64,000 bases of DNA from Anabaena minutissima FACHB-250. GTDB lineage: Bacteria; Cyanobacteriota; Cyanobacteriia; Cyanobacteriales; Nostocaceae. The notes under the pieces were generated by a model. It made no database searches. It saw nothing but the letters and a program-made list of their open reading frames with translations, and had not been told where the DNA came from. Positions 7,513-15,514 of this stretch are shown piece by piece. Both the position numbers and the translations under genes were made by a program. Where the stretch lies: contig NZ_JACJRG010000008.1 of the NCBI RefSeq assembly GCF_014697125.1, forward strand, positions 124,001-188,000, in the 5' to 3' direction. Position 1 is the first letter of the stretch. Every line of letters begins with the position of its first letter.

Positions 7513-10302
7513 TTAACTAACTGCTTTAATCGGTAGATTAACAATAAAAGTTGCTCCTTTTCCTTCTCCTGAACTATTCGCAGAAACTGTCCCACCATGT
7601 AATTCTACTATGTGGCGGACTATTGCTAACCCCAATCCCAGTCCACCAAATTTTCTAGTAGTGGAAAAGTCCTCTTGACGAAATTTATCAAAAACGTAGG
7701 GAAGAAACTCAGGTTTAATACCTTGACCTGTGTCACTCACAGTAATTGCAATATGGGCATCAGTTTTTTGTAAGTTGATTTGAACGCACCCCCCCGAAGG
7801 AGTGAATTTAACAGCATTAGATAGTAAATTCCACATTACTTGTTGTAAACGCAGTGGATCTCCCAACACATTAATAGAATTAAGGTTAAACATAGCTTGA
7901 ACTTGAATATTTTTGGCTTCACAAGCTAGGCGTATAGTTTCTATTGCTGCCTCAATAACAGAAACTAGATTACAAGTAGTAATATTTAAAAGCATACGGC
8001 CTTGTACGATCCTTGATATATCGATGGCATTGTCTATTAATTGGTATTCAAGCTTGGCATTACGTTCAATTGACTCCAATGCGATCTTAGTTTTTTCTTC
8101 ACTCAATTTTTTAGATTGCAGCAATCTTACCCAACCTAAGATGGGATTGAGTGGAGTTCGTAACTCATGGGAAAGTCCCACTAAAAACTCATCTTTTAGA
8201 CGATTGACTGCCTCAGCCTCAGAATGAATATGTAGTAGCTTCTCATTATGTGTTAGCTCTGTATCCATGCTGAACTGGCAAAAAGCTACTATGGGGGGAG
8301 ATATATTCAACTCTAATTGTGTCCATTGTTTCCGAACTTGAGTTAATAATCTTCCTGTCATTAAATTTTCATCTTGCTCATTTTTCCGCCATTCTTGAAA
8401 AGCATCTTCAACAAAGTTAATCAGTCGTCGCAATGGTCGATTTTCGTTCCGCCATTCAGCAAACTGCTCCCAACCTTCTATCAAAGCCTCATGAGCCAAA
8501 TCAATCCAAACTTCTCCTGTATATTCAGTGTCAGATACTAGCAAGCGACTTTGGATAAGTTTCTCTAGAACATCACTAAGGTCTGAGTTATCACCAGCAA
8601 CACTCAACAATTCATTTTTCGTTTGTCGCTGTCGCGTATCTTTATCTTCTGCACCAGTACGCACCAGTTTTAAGAAAATTCGCTTGACCCAAGCTTGCTG
8701 CTGTTCTGTGAAACTTGCATACAAATTTTCTGCATGACGATTCAACGCTCCAATGACTCCACCTAGTTCGTTAAACTTAGTGACTGTCAACTGGTGAGTT
8801 TCTTGATCGCGCTGTTCCCAAAGTTCAGTCAGGGCAAACTGCAATAATGGTAAGCAGCCTTTCTCTTGTCCTAATACTTCTTGCTGAATCGCTCCCAGTA
8901 ATCCCCTTTCCAGTTGATAACCTTGTAAAATAGCTGGAGATGCGATCGCTTCTTCTAATTCTGCACCCAATAATGGCGGCATATACACAGCCTGTTCCTG
9001 AATTAGTTGTGTGAGCGATTCATAGCTTAAACAGTATTCCAGAAAATCAGCTCGCATCGTGGTGACAATTGCTAACCGCCCTTCAGCAACTTGAGTCAAC
9101 AACTCAATAAATCGCTGTCTCTCTTCTTCCCTAGTACCAAGGGTAAAAATTTCTTCAAATTGATCTACCACCAACAAGCAACGCTCAGAACCAGTCAGCC
9201 GAGAAATTACAGGAGATAAACCTGCTGTGTCAATCAGAGCCGAAATTTCCCTAATTTGCGTGCGTTCAAACAACTGGGTAAAGGCTCGTTTTAACTCTGC
9301 TAACGGTTCAACTCCGGGCATAATTGGTTCTAAGACTCGCCAACCATTTTTTTCTAACACTGGAATCAAACCCGCCCGCACCACGGAAGATTTACCACTT
9401 CCCGACGCGCCAATAATAGGGACAAAATTAGCTTGAGCTAGTTTTTGTTGAATATAGTTAACAACTTTTTGACGACCGAAAAAGAATTTGGCGTGTTGTT
9501 TATCAAAAGCTTCTAAACCTCGGTAGGGACATTCTTCACTCACCACCCCAACCGCTACCGGATTTCTCGGCGGATACCAAACCAAAGGAATTGATCTACC
9601 GCCACCCATATAAATTGCTTCTTGGCCGCTTCCCTTGAGTTTGCGTGTTACAAAGCTCATCAAATCATTGGCGTTGATTTCTCCGGTAGCTTCATCCGCT
9701 TCTGAGTTAGCTAACCCAGCTAACACCACCTGGGTAAAAATTCCACCTTCAGCATCTTCCCGCGCTCTTTCAAACGCACGGGAGGCGGTAATTAAACAAT
9801 AGTCTTGTTTACTGTTGAATACCGGAAAACTAGACTTGATAAAGCTTCTCTCTAGTAAAGACCCGGCATAACAGCAATCCAACAGTACCACAAGGCTGCT
9901 GAGTTGGGATTTACTAATCAGGGTATTGAAATCATCAAAGGCGATCGCATTTTGTCCATCTTTACTACAATCAGATGTCGCCAAATATCCTTTCGGTTCT
10001 CCTGTGAGGCTCGTTGCTTCAAAGCCATGTCCAGCAAAATAAATTAATGCTTCTGCACCTTTAGCTTTTTCTAGCAAAAATACTCTCAATGCTTGTCCGA
10101 GGTCTTTACCCGTTAACTTTTTATCAGGCGTGACTTGCCAAATATTCTCACTCTCGATTAACTTTCCTGGTAATGGCTGAACATCAAACCGACCATGTTG
10201 ACTTAGTAGCTGTGTGATTTGTGCTGCATCGTTGACAGCTTTTGGTAGGTTAGTGAAGTTCTCATACTTAGCAATGCCAATTACCAGCGCATATCGAGCC
10301 AT
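7513..10302 (-). CDS. Caspase (peptidase C14) - STAND ATPase - histidine kinase fusion
   Basis: The 929-residue product has three parts. Residues 1-245 are a caspase/metacaspase-like peptidase with YFAGHGF (catalytic His92) and LLDCCYAGS (Cys144). Residues 258-690 are a STAND NTPase introduced by CPYRGLEAFDKQHAKFFFGR, with Walker A GASGSGKSS (298-306) and Walker B LLVVDQFEE (376-384). Residues 700-929 are a histidine kinase: SHELRTPLNP with phospho-acceptor His712, N box NLLSNAVKFTP, G1 SDTGQGI and a G2 region with GLGLGLAIV. No transmembrane segment is evident, so it is probably cytoplasmic. A STAND switch joined to both a protease and a kinase suggests a triggered signalling or cell-death role. 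The Trypco1 gene is divergent, 69 bp away. Confidence 0.9.
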   Translation of the reverse strand: MARYALVIGIAKYENFTNLPKAVNDAAQITQLLSQHGRFDVQPLPGKLIESENIWQVTPDKKLTGKDLGQALRVFLLEKAKGAEALIYFAGHGFEATSLTGEPKGYLATSDCSKDGQNAIAFDDFNTLISKSQLSSLVVLLDCCYAGSLLERSFIKSSFPVFNSKQDYCLITASRAFERAREDAEGGIFTQVVLAGLANSEADEATGEINANDLMSFVTRKLKGSGQEAIYMGGGRSIPLVWYPPRNPVAVGVVSEECPYRGLEAFDKQHAKFFFGRQKVVNYIQQKLAQANFVPIIGASGSGKSSVVRAGLIPVLEKNGWRVLEPIMPGVEPLAELKRAFTQLFERTQIREISALIDTAGLSPVISRLTGSERCLLVVDQFEEIFTLGTREEERQRFIELLTQVAEGRLAIVTTMRADFLEYCLSYESLTQLIQEQAVYMPPLLGAELEEAIASPAILQGYQLERGLLGAIQQEVLGQEKGCLPLLQFALTELWEQRDQETHQLTVTKFNELGGVIGALNRHAENLYASFTEQQQAWVKRIFLKLVRTGAEDKDTRQRQTKNELLSVAGDNSDLSDVLEKLIQSRLLVSDTEYTGEVWIDLAHEALIEGWEQFAEWRNENRPLRRLINFVEDAFQEWRKNEQDENLMTGRLLTQVRKQWTQLELNISPPIVAFCQFSMDTELTHNEKLLHIHSEAEAVNRLKDEFLVGLSHELRTPLNPILGWVRLLQSKKLSEEKTKIALESIERNAKLEYQLIDNAIDISRIVQGRMLLNITTCNLVSVIEAAIETIRLACEAKNIQVQAMFNLNSINVLGDPLRLQQVMWNLLSNAVKFTPSGGCVQINLQKTDAHIAITVSDTGQGIKPEFLPYVFDKFRQEDFSTTRKFGGLGLGLAIVRHIVELHGGTVSANSSGEGKGATFIVNLPIKAVS

Positions 10303-10371
10303 ATTTATTTGGCAGATGTTTTTACGTAATATTACTAGAATAATAACTAAAAAACTAACTGAGGCTCTTAA
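10303..10371. promoter_or_regulatory. Shared divergent promoter region
   Basis: Only 69 AT-rich bases separate the start codons of the leftward caspase-STAND-kinase and the rightward Trypco1 gene, so both promoters must lie here or overlap the coding ends. GAGG lies shortly upstream of the Trypco1 ATG as a weak ribosome-binding site. No operator repeat was identified. Confidence 0.45.
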
Positions 10372-10707
10372 ATGTCAGAAATACAAAGTTTGATTATCAA
10401 AGATGATGATCAAGAATACACAATCTATCTAGAATCCAAGACAGCACCGGAAGTAATAGAAGAGGAAGAGCCTGGATACCGTGATGGTCTACCCACGCTG
10501 AATATTAAAGATTTTCAAGACAAAATTCGTGGTTATGCCAAATTAGCTGTTGGTGCATTTAAGAACTTACCGGAAGCTGAAGAGGTAACAGTTAAGTTTG
10601 GCATCAAGTTGGGTGGTAAAACTGGCATTCCATTTTTGACGGAAGGCTCGGCGGAGAGTAATTTTGAGATTGAGGTTAAGTATAATTTGTCCAAGAAAGT
10701 TACATGA
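10372..10707 (+). CDS. Trypco1 (trypsin-co-occurring domain 1) protein
   Basis: The 111-residue product has the Trypco1 (CU044_2847-type) layout: a beta-rich start LIIKDDDQEYTIYLESK, a central helix DFQDKIRGYAKLAVGAFKNL and the conserved end VTVKFGIKLGGKTGIPFLTE followed by SNFEIEVKYNL. Such domains were described from comparative genomics beside trypsin- or caspase-like proteases and STAND NTPases in conflict systems. Here it is divergent from exactly such a protein, which supports a functional pair. It carries no catalytic residues and is likely an adaptor or substrate. Assignment is from the sequence pattern, without a profile search. Confidence 0.75.
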   Translation: MSEIQSLIIKDDDQEYTIYLESKTAPEVIEEEEPGYRDGLPTLNIKDFQDKIRGYAKLAVGAFKNLPEAEEVTVKFGIKLGGKTGIPFLTEGSAESNFEIEVKYNLSKKVT

Positions 10708-10828
10708 TATACTTACTCCTTTTCAGAAGACTCAAGTACCAATAAGCTTTGGTTAATGTCATTGCGATCGCTTTGTTTGCAATGACTGTAAATATTGTTA
10801 CTCATCTATTTCACCTAACCGTATTGAG

Positions 10829-10905
10829 TGCGATCGCCTTCCATGCACCATAATTGCAGTTATGCTCTGGAAATTCGCTCTCAAAGCTTAAAGAGTCCTG
10901 CAATT
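10829..10905 (+). repeat. Dispersed repeat element, head-only copy
   Basis: GCGATCGCCTTCCATGCACC followed by ATAATTGCAGTTATGCTCTG matches the head of the elements at 6316 and 7103. The unit region is reduced to one degenerate stretch (CTCAAAGCTTAAAGAGTCCTG), and the tail is lost. Confidence 0.55.
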
Positions 10906-11147
10906 ATTTTTTAATTAAAAACATAAGCATTTTACTGATTAATGACGATAGTCGTAAATCAAGTCAATTAACCCAAGTTTAATAAATTTCACCTATTTTA
11001 AAAAATATTTTTTTTGTTATTATCTTGCGTATCAATCCTTACATATCGATATAAAATATTTTATCTTTCCAATCAATAAATCGAGTCAATTTAAACCCTT
11101 CAAAATCATAAAAAACATACAAATTTTCCTAATCGCATGAATTATAT

Positions 11148-11190
11148 CATAGCCCCCTCCTCGCTTGCGGGGAGGGGGTTGGGGGTGGGT
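11148..11190. repeat. CCCCCTCC hairpin-type repeat
   Basis: CCCCCTCCTCGCTTGCGGGG followed by AGGGGGTTGGGGGTGGGTTT forms a GC-rich hairpin. It shares the GGGTTGGGGGT tail with the repeats at 5952 and, inverted, at 53385. Confidence 0.55.
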
Positions 11191-11520
11191 TTATTGTACC
11201 TGAATCAACCAATAAAAACTCTATTTTCTATCTTCATTCCCCAAAAAAAGAGCAACTTGGCAACTATGGGATCACGATTTGTTGTAATCTTAATAAAATC
11301 TGTTCAGTTTGGCAAGACCTGTTTCCAGGTGTATTGTCATGCTATTAAAAAATATCGCTCTGATTTGTTGATTTCGCATTGGAACTATTTTATTTGACCA
11401 ACGTCTTGATGTCAGCAAATACATAAAAGTACACCCTTGTTGGATCTTCTTCCGGAAAACCTAAACAAACCTAAGAAAATCTGGCACATACGCTCTATTG
11501 CTTCCTCACAACTCACACAC

Positions 11521-12798
11521 ATGAAATCACCTTTTGTCTTACTCAGCTTAATCAGCGCAGTCCTTTTATCGTCTCCAGTCAATGCAGCTAGACTGCAATC
11601 ATGGAACTTCAACCCAGCTAAAAATCAACTGAGCATCACCACTGATTCTGAAGTTAAACCGAGGGCTTTTTTAATTAATAACCCGACAAGAATTGTCATT
11701 GACCTCCCTCACACAAACCTCAAAAGTGATACAATCCGTAAAAGCTTTGGGTCACAAGTAAAAGAAATTCGGGTTGGCAAAGTTGACGATAACACCACCA
11801 GAATCGTAGTTGAGTTAGCGCAAGGTTATACAGCTTCTCCAGACAAGTTAATGGTTAAAGGGGAGGCCGGATCAAACTGGATTCTCAACCTGTCGGCAAT
11901 TGAGAAGAGTGATACTCTAATATCTACTGCCAGTGAAGAAAAAGTTTTTATTCCTATCAGTAATAATTCCAATTTTGCAGGTGTTGTTCCTTTAAATAAA
12001 GAAATCTCCCAGCTTGATACTGAAATTAAAAAATTGATGGCTCGCTACAGTTCCCTCTCACCAGGAATGTTTTTCTTGGATATAGAGACAGGAGAATATT
12101 TAGACATCAACGGAGAAAAAATATTTCCTGCGGCTAGCACAATTAAATTTCCCATTCTAGTGGCATTATTCCAAGAAGTCGATGCTGGTAGAGTAAAGCT
12201 CAATGAAACAGTGGTAATGCGACGTGACTTGATGACTGGTGGTTCAGGAAATATGCAGTATAGAAAAGCAGGGACTAAGTTTAGTCTTTTAGATACTGTA
12301 ACTAGAATGATGACTATCAGTGACAACACTGCTACCAATATGGTGATTGATAGATTGGGCGGCAAAAATAAATTGAATCAGAAGTTTCGTAGTTGGGGAC
12401 TGCAAAATACTGTGATTCGCAATCTGCTAGGCGATTTTAAGGGTACTAACACAACTAGTGCCAAAGATTTAGTCCGCGTGGCAGCTTTAATTTCTAATAA
12501 TAAGTTACTGAGTAGCAGCAGTAACGCCAAAGTTATGGACATCATGGTACGCTGCAAAAATAGAAGTTTATTACCAGTTGGTTTGGGTAAAGGTGCGGTG
12601 ATTGCCCATAAAACAGGCACATTAGGAAGAGTGCTAGGAGATGTGGGAATTGTGCAAACACCTTCAGGTAAGCGTTACCTAGCAGGTATTATGGTGGCTA
12701 GGCCTTTTGGTGACGCAAGAGCAAAGAGTTTTATCAATCAAGTTTCTCGTCTAGTATATGGCTACTTAGAACAACCAGTATCAGCTAGACAGCTATAA
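11521..12798 (+). CDS. Exported AMIN-domain, class A beta-lactamase-like serine hydrolase
   Basis: I choose the ATG at 11521 because it begins a clean signal peptide (MKSPFVLLSLISAVLLSSPV, then NAA); an in-frame start 84 bases upstream would add a non-signal leader. The 425-residue product has an AMIN domain at about 25-115 (RIVIDLPHTNL...RIVVELAQGYT), which targets proteins to peptidoglycan. A class A-type serine hydrolase domain follows at about 180-415 with STIK (Ser206), SDN (267-269) and KTG (364-366). The Glu166 region reads IRNLLGDFKG, without the usual ExxLN. It may therefore act as a periplasmic peptidase or poorly deacylating enzyme instead of a true beta-lactamase. Confidence 0.85.
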   Translation: MKSPFVLLSLISAVLLSSPVNAARLQSWNFNPAKNQLSITTDSEVKPRAFLINNPTRIVIDLPHTNLKSDTIRKSFGSQVKEIRVGKVDDNTTRIVVELAQGYTASPDKLMVKGEAGSNWILNLSAIEKSDTLISTASEEKVFIPISNNSNFAGVVPLNKEISQLDTEIKKLMARYSSLSPGMFFLDIETGEYLDINGEKIFPAASTIKFPILVALFQEVDAGRVKLNETVVMRRDLMTGGSGNMQYRKAGTKFSLLDTVTRMMTISDNTATNMVIDRLGGKNKLNQKFRSWGLQNTVIRNLLGDFKGTNTTSAKDLVRVAALISNNKLLSSSSNAKVMDIMVRCKNRSLLPVGLGKGAVIAHKTGTLGRVLGDVGIVQTPSGKRYLAGIMVARPFGDARAKSFINQVSRLVYGYLEQPVSARQL

Positions 12799-13102
12799 AA
12801 CTGATACAGCAAAACGTTAATTCGGTGCTGAATAATCAGGAGGTATTTCAAAACAGACTCAGCACTCATAACTTACTATGACTGTTGCGTAATTTATTTT
12901 TAGACATAAGCATCGGCAGGGTATCCATCACTGCCGATTATTTATTTGTAAATTTTTCCAGCAATCTTCTTGCTGATAGCAGTAATTGAAACATTTAGTT
13001 TGGGAATAATACTGGATGAGCCGCAATTGATTTTCAGGGAGCATTTAAATTAAATTTTGTATAAATATTCCAGTATGTTAGCTATCGGGAGGTAATACAT
13101 AA
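12799..13102. other. Intergenic region before the PAS kinase
   Basis: No gene is visible in these 304 bases. There is one hairpin (12912-12938) and, at the right end, the ribosome-binding site GGGAGG (13087-13092) of the downstream kinase, ten bases before its ATG. Confidence 0.6.
12912..12938. terminator. Possible terminator hairpin
   Basis: ATCGGCAG (12912-12919) pairs with CTGCCGAT (12931-12938) around an 11-base loop. The sequence after it (TATTTATTTG) is only moderately T-rich, so this is a weak call for the end of the hydrolase transcript. Confidence 0.45.
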
Positions 13103-15220
13103 ATGTATGTTGAAGCACTAGAACAGGAAATAACCCTTCTCCAACAGCAAAACGCCGAATTAAAGCAACAATTAGCAACATCCACGCAAGAATCTCATAC
13201 AACCATCACCCGACTTGAAGGGGAATTAAAAGCATCCCAACACTTTTTGCAATTAGTCTTAAATACATTACCCCAGGGAATTTTTTGGAAAGACAGAAAC
13301 TCGCGATTTTTAGGGTGTAATCAACGTCTATTGCAAGACGCAGGGTTGGCCTCACCCCAAGACATCATCGGTAAGAAAGATTGTGAACTACCTTGGCAAG
13401 AATTTGCCGAAGTTCATCGGCAAGATGATGCAGCAGTGATTTCAAGCAATATTCCTAAGCTTGGCTATGAAGAATCGCAAATAAGAGAAGACGGAACTCA
13501 AATTTGGCTCAAAATGAGTAAATTTCCCTTGCATAATGTTGATGGGGAGGTGATTGGTGTTTTTGGTTTTTATGAAGATATCACCGAACGCAAAATCGTA
13601 GAAGATGAACGCGATCGCTTCTTCAATATCTCAATGGATATACTCTGTATTGCTGGCTTTGACGGTTATTTCCAGCGCGTGAATCCCGCAGGTGAGACAA
13701 TTCTTGGCTATTCCCAAGCTGAACTACTGTCAATACCCTTTTTGGACATAATACACCCAGATGACCAAGCAGCTACATTAGCAGAAATGTCAAAATTGAG
13801 CGAAGGAGTACGGGTTTTTCGGTTTGTAAATCGCTATCGTTGCAAAAACGATTCCTATCGCTGGCTATCATGGATTGCGGTTGCTTATGATAACTATATC
13901 TATGCTGTAGCACGAGACATCACTGAGAGTAAAATTGCTGAAGACGCCCTACGCCAAAAAGAAGCCCAGTATCGCAGCATTTTCGAGACTGTTAGTGATG
14001 GTATCAGTGTCATGGATTTAGATACTGGCAAAGTTGTTGGTATTAATCCTGCCTTTTGCCAGATGCACGGCTATTCCGAAGAAGAGATTTTTGGCTTAAG
14101 TCCCACAGATTATATTCATCCCGATTCTTTTCATCTATTTGAGAAATTCGTTAAAACAGTTAAGGCTGGAGGTGAGTTTCACTGTGAGGCTATAGACATC
14201 CGTAAAGATGGTACTTGTTTCGACATTGAGGTGACAGGGAAACTCTTCAACTACAACGACAAACCTCACATTCTTTCAGTAGTACGCGATATTAGCGAAC
14301 AGCAAGCTACACTTCGTGAACGCAAACAAATGGAAGCTCGACTTAGACAACAAGCTCAAGATTTAGAACAAACTCTACAAGAACTCAAACACACTCAGTC
14401 ACAAATAGTTCAGGCGGAAAAAATGTCGAGTCTAGGTCAATTAGTCGCTGGAGTTGCCCATGAAATTAACAATCCTGTGAACTTTATTCACGGTAATCTT
14501 AACTATCTAGAAGAACATACACACGACTTATTAAGAATAATTCAGGTATATCAACAACAAAATTTAGCTTATAACTCTGAATTACAGGATTTATATACAG
14601 AAATTGACTTTGAGTACATCCAGGATGATTTACCAAAAATTCTAAATTCCATGAAAATTGGTACTCAACGTATCCGCCAAATTGTGCTGTCTTTAAGAAT
14701 ATTTTCTCGTATAGATGAAGCCGAGTTCAAAGAAGTGAATATCCACGAAGGTCTTGATAGTACCTTAATGATTTTGCAACATCGCCTCAAAGATCAACCA
14801 GAACATCCAGCTATTCAAGTTATTAAAAATTATGACAAATTACCTTTAGTAGAATGCTACGCCGGACAACTTAATCAAGTATTTATGAACATTATCGCCA
14901 ATGCTATTGATGCTTTAGAAGAATCAATGATAAAAAATCCTGAAATTTTGATTACTCCACAAATTCATATTCATACCAAGATTATAGATAAAAATTGTGT
15001 CTCTATTCGCATCAAAGACAATGCTATGGGGATGTCCGAAAAAATTCAACAACAAATTTTCAATCCCTTTTTCACTACTAAGCCTATTGGTAAGGGAACA
15101 GGTATGGGAATGTCTATCAGTTATCAAATCATTACAGAGAAACATGGCGGCAAACTAGAATGTTACTCAACTATAGGAAAGGGAACAGAATTCATCATAG
15201 AAATTCCAGTTCGACATTAA
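13103..15220 (+). CDS. Multi-PAS sensor histidine kinase
   Basis: The 705-residue product starts with a coiled coil (EQEITLLQQQNAELKQQLAT). Three PAS domains follow at about 45-160, 170-285 and 290-410, each ending in a signature such as GFYEDITERK or SVVRDISEQQ. A second coiled coil leads into a HisKA-like dimerisation region with GVAHEINNPVNFIHGNLNYL (phospho-acceptor His453) and an ATPase domain with FNPFFTTKPIGKGTGMGMSI. The G1 box reads KDNAMGMS where DNGxGI is usual. There is no membrane segment, so it likely senses an internal signal. A strong GGGAGG site fixes the start. No response regulator is adjacent, so it is an orphan kinase. Confidence 0.9.
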   Translation: MYVEALEQEITLLQQQNAELKQQLATSTQESHTTITRLEGELKASQHFLQLVLNTLPQGIFWKDRNSRFLGCNQRLLQDAGLASPQDIIGKKDCELPWQEFAEVHRQDDAAVISSNIPKLGYEESQIREDGTQIWLKMSKFPLHNVDGEVIGVFGFYEDITERKIVEDERDRFFNISMDILCIAGFDGYFQRVNPAGETILGYSQAELLSIPFLDIIHPDDQAATLAEMSKLSEGVRVFRFVNRYRCKNDSYRWLSWIAVAYDNYIYAVARDITESKIAEDALRQKEAQYRSIFETVSDGISVMDLDTGKVVGINPAFCQMHGYSEEEIFGLSPTDYIHPDSFHLFEKFVKTVKAGGEFHCEAIDIRKDGTCFDIEVTGKLFNYNDKPHILSVVRDISEQQATLRERKQMEARLRQQAQDLEQTLQELKHTQSQIVQAEKMSSLGQLVAGVAHEINNPVNFIHGNLNYLEEHTHDLLRIIQVYQQQNLAYNSELQDLYTEIDFEYIQDDLPKILNSMKIGTQRIRQIVLSLRIFSRIDEAEFKEVNIHEGLDSTLMILQHRLKDQPEHPAIQVIKNYDKLPLVECYAGQLNQVFMNIIANAIDALEESMIKNPEILITPQIHIHTKIIDKNCVSIRIKDNAMGMSEKIQQQIFNPFFTTKPIGKGTGMGMSISYQIITEKHGGKLECYSTIGKGTEFIIEIPVRH

Positions 15221-15514
15221 GCAGCTATTGATAATTAAAGTGATTAAAGACGGATGCCAAATTTTTCAGTATTTTCAACAAAAAAGCCTCTAATATTAGT
15301 CATATTTAGCTCTAATTTTGGACTCCAGTTAAGTAAGTCGGTGGGAATAAACCTAACTATGTTAAGTAATATAAAGTTATTGTGACCGAGTTCGTAGTAA
15401 GGACTTCAGTCCTTATTTTAGGACTAAAGTCCTTACTACAAACCTTTAATTATTTACGCCGTTCTACTTAGTTTATTTGCATAGTATTAGTTAAAGTTTA
15501 CTTATTACTCATCA
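15221..15514. other. Convergent intergenic region with palindromic repeat
   Basis: The stretch separates the convergent PAS kinase and TPR genes. The only structure I see is the palindromic repeat at 15390-15443. Confidence 0.55.
15390..15443. repeat. Palindromic repeat, AAGGACTTTAGTCCTTA family (copy 2)
   Basis: GTTCGTAGTAAGGACTTCAG continues TCCTTATTTTAGGACTAAAG and TCCTTACTACAAAC. Each half is itself self-complementary and the halves are also complementary to each other, so the full element can form one long hairpin or a cruciform. It may serve as a bidirectional terminator here. Confidence 0.65.

Larger units (their letters stand above)
10708..11520. other. Long AT-rich intergenic stretch
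   Basis: I find no convincing gene. The stretch holds the third, truncated copy of the dispersed repeat (10829-10905), a strongly AT-rich region at about 10905-11130, and a hairpin-type repeat at 11148-11190. An open frame from 11137 is read through that repeat and resembles nothing recognisable. Confidence 0.6.

Noticed and set aside
11137..11397. 86-codon frame after the hairpin repeat
   Set aside because: It begins in repeat DNA, has no recognisable domain and no ribosome-binding site.
11521..12798. Antibiotic-resistance beta-lactamase
   Set aside because: No ExxLN motif is seen and the AMIN domain points to cell-wall targeting.
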